Assembly: GCA_014925825.1 (NCBI GenBank)
Contig: JACGCK010000456.1
Span: 1 to 22,306 of the forward strand
Reading direction: 5' to 3'
Origin: Pholiota molesta
Taxonomy: Eukaryota > Basidiomycota > Agaricomycetes > Agaricales > Strophariaceae
DNA length: 22,306 nucleotides
Part shown: positions 10,356-20,541 of the stretch, piece after piece
Numbering within the stretch: position 1 is the stretch's first letter
Layout of the letters: each line of letters opens with the position of its first letter
Translations under genes and position numbers: made by a program
Notes under the pieces: generated by a model
Told to the model about the DNA's origin: nothing
The model's database searches: none
The model's input: the letters and a program-made list of their open reading frames with translations, nothing else

Positions 10356-13328
10356 AAGTTGATGAATAACCCACTTTTGACTTCGCCAGAGAGAGAGAGA
10401 GAGCCTATCGCCGCTGCCTGGATAAACTTTTGGTATAAGTATAAGTAGACATTAATGTGATTCTGCTTTGATCAGAGACTGGGACCTGCTTCAGTTTGAG
10501 ATGTGTCTCAAGCCTCGGAAGATGTGCTGTTGAGCGTAAACGCGTAAACTTTCAAGGAAGGTCGAGGGAAAGATGCAAGAAAGACTTGGATGCAGGGACA
10601 ATTCGTGGGAAAATGAAGCTATATGTGGCTGTGCTGGTGGTATGAACGGAAGATGTTCGCCCTGTTGTGTTCAACTCTTCTTACCATTCCCCGACTAAGC
10701 CACTGGCTTTTCACCACCTCTGCAAAGTCCAAAAATGATGCTTTGAGTGTGAGAGGCTGATAACCTTCAGAGAAATGTTTTATCAGGACGCGTAATGTGT
10801 CCCATGAAGAATGTTTCTGGCATGAACACAAAATGAACAAGCGGATGGAAGAGTCGTAGAGGGATCATGAGAATGCGAAGACACTCAAGAGTGAGTTCAT
10901 CAATGTTTTGGTTTCTCTTTGGCTACACGATGAGTAGTAATGAACGATTTGTACACAGCGAATTCTTCGGCGAAGAAATATTCCGCAGACATGTACATGT
11001 CAAGCTCGTCAAGTGACAGATGACCTACCGCCCTCAGCTTGTCATGCTCAATCTGGACAAGCAGCGGTTGTGACGTTAGACCGCCGCTGTGTCTCTATTA
11101 TAGGAGCTTACGCATTGCTGGCCCGCTGGAAAGGGAGAAGAAGTGATAAAGGATTTGCATGCCATGTGGTGAGGCATGTTGCGCGTACATGCTACGTTTC
11201 ATAACTTTTGACATTCCTGTTCAAGCCCACATACTTGCTATAGATTAACATCTCTATTCTACAGGCTAGAGTCTTTCTTGCATCATTCTTGTCAATATTG
11301 ACTGGCAGATTCATCTTCCACTTACGGCAAAACACCTCGACGCTCCAGACCCATCAATCTCTTATCCGGGACGGGATTCTAGACAGACTCTGTATCTGGC
11401 ACTTTTTCTTCATCCACATCAGTCGTCAAGAACGCGTCCTTGGGATGATCACATTTTAACATGGCTCAAAATAAAACCGACACACTTTAGCGAGGACCCT
11501 AATGGCCCCATCGATCCACCCCCGTTTCCCAGAGGCCTTGCCGTAGATCGAAGTTCGGACTTCACTCACCTTACGCGCGTGCAGCAAGGTTCAGCCAGTT
11601 CTGAATCTTTTTGGGCATTGATGTACCACATTTACGTTTGGAGACGGAGACGGAGAAAGACCTCGTGGAAGAAGACACATACGCCTCGCATATGCCGCCG
11701 GTTGATGCCCGCCGGTTTGCTGGGTCAGGCTTCCAAATGTCCGAGTCTGATTTTGTGTCTTGAGTTTCCCCAACGGTAGAGAAGGTATCAGGACTCTGAC
11801 GGCGTATTGGTAAGCACTGCAGGCGCATTATCTCGGAACATATAACATATTCCGTCCATCGGTAGAACATCATTTGTGGCCGATGCCCAGGAAACTGGCC
11901 CTCTCATCGCGATTGTCTCTGATAACTTGCACATCTTGCGGTGCACTTTCGATACGTAAATGGCCAACGGGCTGCGCTAGGGAACGATCGACGGTGCCTT
12001 GTATTCCAATGCCTTATGACGACAGTTCTGTATTATGATAGAGGTACAGATACGGGGATATGGTAATCTGCGTTCATCATTCAGAAAACAAGTATGCCTC
12101 CCAGATGAGTAGCAGTGGGAGATCAAGAGCTCGCGAAGCAGCTTAGGATAACCGCGAATGCACAACACTCCAAAGCCGCCTCATAATACATATAACCAGA
12201 TTCATCAAGCAAGCCTCGCATTACTAAAGTTTGCCGTTGCCCATATTGACTCTACATAAGCAGCGGTGTTATGCTTGCCGAGTTTCCTTTTCCTTCTTCT
12301 CTCGGGCAGGTTCACGAAGTGGCCGATTGTCAAATCTTGCACTTCAACGAGTATACACTTACTGCGTAGATACCGCACACGATCAGATGTCTCCGCTGGC
12401 GGACCCGTTTGATCGGTGTGTCCAAAAAGCTTCGGGAGGTTAATCGAGGATATACACATATGCCTTTCCGTTACACGCGCCATACTAACGCCATACCGAG
12501 CCTTTGAGATCAACTAGGCGCATGTTTTACATGCAGCCATGAATAAATCGAAGAATCCTACTCGAAGTTTGATCAAGCTAATATGACAATTAAAGTTGCA
12601 TGCAGGTTCATTGAGATAGAGAAACGATACGAGTTCTTGGATTACAATAAAGCTTGATTTATGGCATGGCAAATATGGTGGACTGCTTATCTGCCCGGCG
12701 AGCGCGGCCTCCAGATTCCAGAATCCACGTTGTTCTCAACTTCGGACATCGGTGTACTGTACTGACCGAATTCTTCACAGGCAAGGTTGAAGGGTTGCGA
12801 GAACAAGAAAGAACTAGGCCCTCTATGTAGGCCAGTTATTCAGTCAGGTAAGTTACATAGAATATTCTTCTATGGTCTCCATTCTTGATCCATTGATTGA
12901 AGACGGAGATTAACTAGAGTAACATAAGATGCGTCTGATGCGATAAGGTAAGAAGGACGGAGTGAGATATATGATGAGTTTTGTATGCTACATTTTTATT
13001 GATAAGATCGTCGATAATTGAACTAATTGGATTGGAGCAGATAGTTACAGATTTACAACCCCGTGGTCTTTCTGTAAAACAAAGAACGGGTGAAAAGAAA
13101 GTAGCATTCTATGGGCCCAAAACGTATGGTGCGAAATAAATAGAGCTATTCCAAAAAAGATTGAGCGCTATGGATGCCGTGGTAGTCCCAAATACCAATC
13201 CCCTCGAGCACCTAGTATAATATGAGTTCCCCACTTAGATGTCGTCAACGGTCAGCGGTCGCAAGGTGGTACGACCTATTCTAATATTCGGCAGCTCACC
13301 CTCAGTCTGCGATAAATATTACGCCAGG
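10356..13328. other. Gene-poor interval of about 3 kb
   Basis: This interval starts with the V-ATPase 3' flank, including a short GA run at about 10389-10403, and ends with the 3' flank of the coiled-coil gene. Only short frames occur. The longest are on the minus strand at 12513-12205 (102 codons) and 11873-11571 (100 codons), with no recognisable motif and no convincing splice partners. The part from 12550 to 13200 is AT-rich. I see no tRNA, rRNA, transposase or terminal repeat. Confidence 0.5.
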
Positions 13329-13412
13329 TCAACCAGTCGACATCTGCCGCGTTTGCTCAGATATAGCAGAAGCGTATGGATTTCCTAGAATTCTTGATCG
13401 GCCTCTCAAATC

Positions 13413-15218
13413 TCACTGCACTGCAAAAAATAAACACGTACTGTCTCCCCAAGCAACTACGGGCGTCGGAGGGGGTGAGTTCATTGGTGTGCTGCCTGTG
13501 CCCGGCTCATCGACCATCATGATGACTGACGGCGGACGCCCACTGGGGGCCGGGAAGGAAGGCGGAGGTGAGATGGCAAGCGGAGGCGGGGGTGGAGACG
13601 CTGCTGCGTTGGCGGTGACGGCGTCGTAGCTGGGCGGCGGCGGATGCTGTGCCGCGAAGCTCTCGAATGTCGCGCGCCTGAAGGCGTCTAGTTCGCGGCG
13701 GCAGTTATCCAGGACGTCGGCAGAGCGGTTGAGGTGTGAGCCCACCGCTTCCACTCTGCGACGCGCCGTGTCTCGCTCGGCTCTCAACTAGAAAGGAAGA
13801 GAGTGAGTACGGTTGAAGGATTGAATATTTGGGAAATGGGGAATACGCACGCGTTCATTTGCTAAGAGTACTTGCGCTGCAGATTGCTTAATCTTGTCTG
13901 GATAACCCATCATCAGTCTCGAAGTAATCTAAAAGCGCAGGTATCAATATTACTGTAGAAATTCAAGTCCGTGAAGATGTTGTCGAAGAAAACATCGCTT
14001 ACGATGGACCTGTATACGGTTATTATCATCATCAGAGCATCATTAATGAATAAGGGCCAAGTGCATGTGCATGTGATACATACCCTCTGGCTATATTAAC
14101 ACGCCCTACTGGTTTCACAGCAGCAGATAACCGCATTGCCTGATCCACCAGCACCTCTACCTGTGAGGCATGGGTCTGCGCATTCGCAAGCGCATTTCGC
14201 TCCATCATATCAGTTAATCTGGCGGAGCAATAGGTTAGGAAGACTGCATTCAGAAACGCACAGAAGACATACGTTCCACCACCCCACATGTCTATATACT
14301 CTATGTCAGCGATACAAGCAAAAATAAATAAAATTTATAAATATATGCACCGTGTCGTGAATAGCCTAACGCTTCCTGCATGCACTTCTGACACGAGTCC
14401 ATCACCAAACACGCGCGCGCAAGGAGCTCTGCAGCACGGCTTTCAGCATTGACTTGTTCCAAGAGCTTCTCATGCTTTCGGTAGGCTGCATCAAGGTCAT
14501 ATTCCAGCCTGTCGTCTTCCGGGAAACCTACCAAAAGATGTATTAATTAGTCTTTGTCTTGTTCCGAATATATGCGCAAAATATATGATGGGAAGCCACG
14601 ACCACTCACTTTCTGAAGGGCCGTCGAAGATGCGCTGGTATAGTGCCTGAAGCTCAGCTTGTGCAGACTCGTGTTGTATTCTCTTCTCATTCAGATCGGC
14701 CATCTACCACAATGAAATTTACGATATGGATGAGCGCCGAAAAGAGGAGGATATTCGCAGTCGTACTCACAACTTCCTGGGCTTCCTTGAGATATGACTG
14801 AGTGGTTTCGTATTTCCGCTTCTCCTTCATCTCCTCCTCCAAAGCCTCCACGTATTCCCTAGCATAAAACGAATCAGTTGCCGACGTATGCTAAGCTGAT
14901 ATGATAAGTCATAATCACGACTCACCGTTCCTCTTTGCTCTCCTTCGCCTCATACTGCTCCTTCTTGCCCAGCAGCTTGTGCGCGAGCCGCCGCCCGGTC
15001 GAATCGCGCAGCGCCTCGTGCTCCTTCCGCTCCTTTGCCGTCTTCTGCATGCACTGCACGATCCGCTCGCGCGTCTCCTCCAGCTGCGCCTCCAGGTCCC
15101 GGACGTACCGCCCCTGCTCCTTCCGCGCGGCGGGCACGTACTCGAGGCCCGCGATCGTCATCAGCAGCCGCGCGTGGTGCTCGGCGTTGGCGATGATGGC
15201 CTCTTCTGCGGTGCTCAT
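13413..15218 (-). CDS. Coiled-coil protein with proline-rich PPxY tail, 9 or 10 exons
   Basis: I do not recognise a named family. Exons on the minus strand: 15218-14926, 14858-14771, 14703-14610, 14527-14351, 14300-14273, 14218-14084, 14009-14003, 13928-13851 and 13787-13413, giving 1,275 nt and 424 aa. The N-terminus (STAEEAIIANAEHHARLLMT) leads into charged heptad-like helix to about residue 217, with long Glu/Lys/Arg/Gln runs. A second helical part covers about 227-345. The tail is Pro/Ala/Ser-rich and contains PPSY at 351-354, the PPxY form bound by WW domains. The 7-nt exon is required: skipping it brings an early stop. Exon 5 has a second acceptor 9 nt downstream. The 3' end may instead splice from 13441 to an acceptor at 13385 (57 nt), ending at 13329 with RNPYASAISEQTRQMSTG (433 aa). 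A scaffold or adaptor role is an inference from the coiled coil and PPxY. Confidence 0.75.
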
Positions 15219-16056
15219 GGCTGCTGGCTGGCTGGGGGTGTGGTCGGGGTGATCTAGGTGATACTAAGTTCGCGCAGTGTTGGCGGGTAGATAGCACCGG
15301 GCGGGTCGTGGCTCCTTAGGCCCTCAGGATTTGCGGGTAGCGGGCTTTGAGATCGAGGTTAATGTGGAAACTAGAGTGAGACCGTGCATATAAATGGAGC
15401 GCAGCCTCGAGCTTGAGCCACTCGATATAGGTCAGGTGTCGTAATTGTCCTTGCACTGCCAATGACACCATGAATGGGTCACCTACACATTATCAGTGGA
15501 GGAAGCCCATGTGGATCTAATCGCAGACAATGGTGAGAGCGAGCAGTCCAATAGCCTAGCAGTACGAGTCAAGGGCTGTGCAGCCTGACGGCGTCCGGAC
15601 TGGCGACGCCGACGCGACGCGGCTCCGATTGTGACGTACACCGCACTCAGCCGTCGAAATAGAAGTCAACGATTTGCCTAGCCACTGCCACTGGTCAGGA
15701 AAACATACTTTGTGACTCTAACATGGTTGCCGGTTATCAGTAGAGTAGAAGCATATGCATGATTACTAATTTTACAATTCTGAGCAGGTGAAGCATGTCA
15801 AGGTAAATCAGCAAATTAGCAAACGCTACAGGGGTGAGTAATAACTAGAACTAGTGAAGAGGTACGGAGAATCCAGATATGTATAGTACATGAAAGCTGC
15901 GGAAGGGCAAGTAAGATATACACAGATAAAGAGACTCGTGATTACTATACAGAGTGTTAGCAATGATGATGAAGCACTGGGAAACTGAACGGTGCACTGT
16001 ACAGAAAAATAGACGACGGAACTCAGAAGCGACGAGGGCAGTAGGTTGCCTGTCAT
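15219..16056. other. Intergenic: promoter side of the coiled-coil gene, 3' flank of F-box gene 1
   Basis: No gene is supported. Flanking genes are both on the minus strand, so the stretch should hold the coiled-coil gene promoter next to 15218 and the terminator of the first F-box gene near 16056. Short GC-rich CpG clusters occur at about 15585-15625. No clear core promoter element can be assigned. Confidence 0.45.
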
Positions 16057-17992
16057 TTACCGCCTGCGACTCATGACAAAACATCCTTCGTAGCCGGGTA
16101 CGTCTGAGGGACTCAGTGTATCCCTCCATCGTCCTGCGAGGTTCCCATTGTCATTGCCGACAAGATATCCACGATATAGCCACTTCCCTCTGTCGCCATC
16201 CATCTACGAGAAATATTAGCAACTACGGTACGGCATAAATAGAAATGACCCACATAATCCTTCGATAGACTTATGAAGCCATCATACGGCCGTATCCGCC
16301 CTACGATGTTAAACTGACCCCAAGCAGAATGGCCCTAAGCAAGAAGAAGAAAGGTCAACATTCGGCACCCCAGCCTAACGTTCCGACAACGCACCTCTCC
16401 TGTCACAATGATGTCCTGCACATGAACGTCAAGTTGCCCCTCGTTCCGCTTGCGCATTTCCGACACCGTGGCTCTCTGATATGTATACTCCTTCCCCGTC
16501 GCCAGATCCTGGACAGTAAGCCCATTCCTTCGTTCCGTGATCTGCGTCCCAGTAGGGAAATACGAGCGCAGGGGATCGCCTGCACGCAAAGGAACGGCAG
16601 CCTCCGTCTCGATGTCGATCCCCGAATCTGAATCGGCCGGGTCAGCGAAGACCAGGTGGTGCTCGCGGAGCTTCCATGTCTGCTGATGGCGCCCGACGAC
16701 GCTCTTCTGGATGATGGGGGGCGGCGCACCGCCGAGCAACGCAGCGTATGCGGTGAATTCGGTATACTATTCTCATCCACAAGCCGGGAATTCAGGAAAT
16801 TAATAGCTGGGGGATGAAATTGAGGCAATTGTTAACTTACCGTGAAACACCCCTCCCACACACCCTCGACGCTGCGCACACACAGTTTGGGTTAGGCACC
16901 ACTATGTGAGGTGTAGTACAGTTTGCAATGAGACGTACCTGCCCGGTCTAAAACAATTGCTAAAATTCGTCTTGGGCTGCGCAAGACATCGTCCCCATTC
17001 GGAGTCCCACTCTTGGAAGGGATGTTCAGGCAAAGCAGCGTCAGAAGGCGGCGAAGGTATTGATCGCTTCTTATTAATTAGCGACAGGAACGAGAGGATC
17101 GCGGGAGTAGCCAAAGGTGGTGGACTAAGTTCCAGCTTTTCCGAATAGATCGTAGTATACGTAGAAGGTCGTCGAAATGCCGGTTTGTATTCAAACTCTG
17201 TCCACGGCATCGTGGTCAAATTATACTAAACAAAGGTCAATCCGAGAATAGGATCATCCAGAAAAGTACTCACTATGTGGGCCCCAAGGGCCATAGCCTT
17301 CAGAATGCTCAAGGGCGAATCCACACTGTCATTACTCCCAGAGATCATGTAGTCGTCTGCGGAAATGAGTACCAGCCAGCATCCTGCACAAGTGCGCACT
17401 CACTAGAGCTCAACAGAAACCAGAATATCCACATCCCCAGCGCATTCTCAATCCTGTTGAGCGGCCATTGGCCTATGCGTATGTTATAGATCGCGAGCGA
17501 CGATCCATGCGGGTCGAACCAGAATTCATGAATCCACTCCTTCATCCGTCCATACTCCACGAGCTGCAGCTTATTCCTCCCTTCATTCTCCAGCAGCATG
17601 ACATATGCCGTGAAGAGCGTATCATACACCGACATCTTCCCCTCCGCGGCGTCCGCATGCCGGGCATGCGTCGTCGAGTCGACCCGCGCGCGCAGGCGCT
17701 GCAGCACCACACAGCGCCTGCGCAGCTCGTCCGCAAGGGCCCACGCCGTCAGCCGGTCCTCCCCGAACCGCGCGAGCGGCGCTGCGGTGTCGAACTTGGC
17801 CGCGAAGATGCGTGCGTAGAGGTGGTGGTTCGAGGCGAGGGCGAGGCTCGTGTGGATCTGGCGGTTGGTCAGAAGAAGCGGGACGATGGCAGACGGCGGA
17901 CCGAGCAAGTCATTTGTGCAGGCGAAGTAGGCTATGTGTTCCAATACCTCCTGAGGTATTGTGTGCAGTGACAGTGGTAGTGGTCCATTCAT
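16057..17992 (-). CDS. F-box protein with FBXO31-like C-terminal region (paralog 1), 7 exons, 529 aa
   Basis: The protein is probably a substrate adaptor of an SCF ubiquitin ligase. Exons on the minus strand: 17992-17404, 17356-17274, 17225-16939, 16871-16841, 16766-16395, 16334-16254 and 16203-16057, totalling 1,590 nt. The F-box-like part is near residues 11-50 (IPQEVLEHIAYFA, then PLLLTNRQIHTSL). The C-terminal half has VEGVWEGCFTYTEFTAYAAL (321-340), REHHLVF, DIIVTGEGHSAWGQF, GRIRPYDGF, KWLYRGYLVG, GRWRDT and YEGCF, ending in MSRRR. This run of W/Y/G blocks resembles the C-terminal domain of animal FBXO31 and of many mushroom F-box proteins; the link is by memory of pattern, not by search. 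It lies 374 bp downstream of its tandem paralog on the same strand. Introns are 47-74 nt. The substrate is unknown. Confidence 0.85.
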
Positions 17993-18366
17993 GAGGAGCG
18001 GTGGTGAAACGTGGAGAAACTGTTTTGGGCCAAGTTCACTCTCCTTTCACTGTTGTCTCCGGCGTTCCGCAGTCCCGTTCCCGAATTAGGTTAAAAATAC
18101 TCTCCTCTCTCGTCACAACTGTCTATGTAAGTATTAATTTATTCCATCATGCAAAAACTAGTGTAGAATACATCGGCAAGCATTGAATCATAGCAGGCGC
18201 CTCATAAATACTAGATGTCTACCAACGCCGCATGCTCTATCCGTGACACCGGGCCCAGGGAAAGACACACAATACATACATAAACTGGCCATCTATCATG
18301 CAATATAGTTCGCAATGGCCGCGGAACGAAGAATCAAAGATGGTTAAAGAGCTACCACCGAAGGCT
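17993..18366. other. Short spacer between the tandem F-box genes
   Basis: This 374-bp spacer must hold the terminator of paralog 2 and the promoter of paralog 1, both on the minus strand. If paralog 2 uses a last intron at its GTAAGG near 18413, its end would move into this spacer. No other feature is visible. Confidence 0.45.
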
Positions 18367-20541
18367 TCAGCTGATAGGCTTGGGGCTCGCCCGGCTCGTA
18401 ACATGGGTGTGGTCCTTACCCAAGCTGAACACTCCTTCGTAGTAAACGCCGTCGCCCAAATCCCCGTCTTGCCTGGGGTGCGCGATCCTGCCGACGAGAT
18501 TCTGGGATGAAGTCACTGCGCGTCCGCATATAATCAGCCAGCGTATCAACTAAGTTGGTAGTAACAAGACCGTACCATATCCCCGCAGCACCTGCCTCTG
18601 TGCGGTATTCTCCTATTCGAATAAAAAGTCAATTAGAAAGAGAGAAGCCAAGTTTGAAACGACGCACGGGACAGTATTTGACTAGGACCATCAGCCCATC
18701 ATGGAGCCGCACTCGCCCTATGATCCTCGAGGGTCCGCCCCACGCAGCAACATGCCGGTCTTCTACCTGCGATAACACACAACCGCGCAAAAAAGTCAGA
18801 TAGCCGTCCCCGCAGCTCGCTCGTTCCTGCCGCTCACCTTGCCCGTGATGATAACATCAGCGATCCGCCTTGCATCCGGGACCCTCGTCTCTCCGTACCG
18901 ATAGGTCTCGTACGTCGTTTTGAAGCTCCCCGTCCCATCGAAGAATTGCATCCCCGCCTGAAATTAAACGCAGGACAATCAGAAAAGCTTGATTCCCGTT
19001 TCATGTCCGCACCCACCTCCGTCTCTACTGCCTGTATTCCTGCAGGCAGCCATGCATTTTTCGTCTCGTTTTTCGGGTCATCCAGCGGCACAGCCGATGC
19101 TTCTTCGTAGCAGAAATGCTCTTCCAGAGAAATGTAAAGCGCTTTCCTCACCGAAGCAACGGGAGCCTGCCCAGTGTACGGCGCATCATACGGTAACTAA
19201 AAAAGAAATCCATGATACAAAAAAAAATCAGACTAAAACGTCAAACCCCGCCATCGAAAGTGACGTACCGTATACGCGCCTCGCCACTGGCCACAGAGCC
19301 GCCCGAGCTGATACACAGACGGCTGGCACAGAATAGTGTCGGGAGAGGCCGCGGTCGCCGACGAGTGGATCCCCACATCAATCCCCGGGAAATCAGCGAA
19401 GCGGGTACAGCACTGCTCGAGGAACTGCCGTACGTCGTCGGCGCAGGGGCCCTCCACGCCAAGCTGGTTCGCTTCTTCGCGCGTCTGGCATACTACATGT
19501 GGCGGAATCAGGGGGCTCGTCAGCACTTCCGACCTTACGAAGTAGAGGAGAGTGGCGAAGATGGCCGCAGAGGGTGGGCGCGCCTTTCGCGTCACCTTGC
19601 CGAAGTAGGAGATATCTTGTGGTGGGAGCGCCGACATCAGATATGGATCGCCGTCGAATTCATACGAGGACCAAGAATATGCAGTCGAAGAAGTTGGCGA
19701 GATTGGAGAGGAGGCGGAGGAGGAAGCAGCGGTGTCGTCGGGCGACGGAGACGACAACGGAAGTGGCATAGTACCGCTATAGGTGAAAGAGTCTTCCGGC
19801 GTGTGGAAGATCGAATACTGCAGAACGTCGCTGCTCGAAACAGAAAACAAGACATCTTATAAATTAATAAACGTACCCTGAAAGCAGCGAATACAATCGG
19901 TCGGAGGAGCCGCATTATCTCTACGCAGACCTCACGCTTCTCATGTATTATGACTTCTGCATTCATTTTTAGCCCAGCGCACACACAGGCTAAATAAACC
20001 TCGACTCACGTTTCGATGCCAGTGACCAAGAAAGAGCGATAACGAGCGAGTTTTGATCAGTCATCACAGGCCAGCCCTCATTGTTCTCGGAACCTTCGTA
20101 CAGTCGCTCGCGCAGATACTGGCCTAGGAAAGTGGGAAGATTGGCCCGGAGGAGTTGCCTGACATTCTTCTGACTGGTGTCCGCATCTTCGACCATGAGA
20201 TAGGCGATCCATAGCGCCTCGGTTAGGTCAAGATGGTAGAGAGAACGACTTTTGAAGATTTGGAGGGCGAGGAACCGACGACGCATCTCGTAGGGAGCAT
20301 TCTCGCGCACCACTGGTGCACCCAGGCGATATACCGGACCGCGGATGTCGAACTTCTGAGCAAAAAGCCGATAGTATAATTCGCTAGCATTCGCAGGGGA
20401 GAGTGCAAGTTTGAAGGTGCGACAGGTCAACAGGCAGCTGTGGAGTTCCTGTGGTGGTCCCACCTCCGACCGCGATCCAAGTGTCGCATAGAGGGCGATT
20501 TTCTGGAGGACTTCAGGGGGAATGTGGAGAATAGTAGGCAT
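18367..20541 (-). CDS. F-box protein with FBXO31-like C-terminal region (paralog 2), 8 exons, 581 aa
   Basis: Same architecture as the downstream neighbour. Exons on the minus strand: 20541-20010, 19956-19877, 19817-19269, 19196-19017, 18957-18838, 18766-18668, 18612-18576 and 18515-18367, totalling 1,746 nt. The F-box-like part is IPPEVLQKIALYA followed by SCLLTCRTFKLAL (about residues 7-50). A Ser/Pro-rich linker (about 225-260) is longer than in paralog 1. The C-terminal domain starts at LCGQWRGAYT (378-387) and includes IADVIITGK, AAWGGPSRIIGRVRLHDG, QVLRGY, SSQNLVGRI and YYEGVF. These align block by block with paralog 1, but GRWRDT is replaced by GRIAHP and the LYRG segment is altered. 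The last residues after SLGK may be read-through of a final unspliced intron, so the extreme C-terminus is uncertain. Its target is unknown; a role in SCF ubiquitination is inferred from the family. Confidence 0.82.

Noticed and set aside
10389..10403. GA dinucleotide run
   Set aside because: It is a very short microsatellite in a 3' flank and needs no special explanation.
10619..10840. A 73-codon minus-strand frame downstream of the V-ATPase gene
   Set aside because: It is short, isolated and without a recognised domain; it lies in what is probably the 3' flank of the V-ATPase gene.
14901..15297. Several overlapping frames on both strands over exon 1 of the coiled-coil gene
   Set aside because: They are Leu/Arg/Ala-rich shadows of a GC-biased exon; only the 15218 frame links by splicing to the downstream helix-coding exons.
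19212..19862. A 216-codon plus-strand open frame opposite exons 3-4 of F-box paralog 2
   Set aside because: It is Arg/Gly-rich, as expected for the antisense of a GC-rich Ser/Pro-coding exon, and the minus strand has consistent splicing and paralogy.
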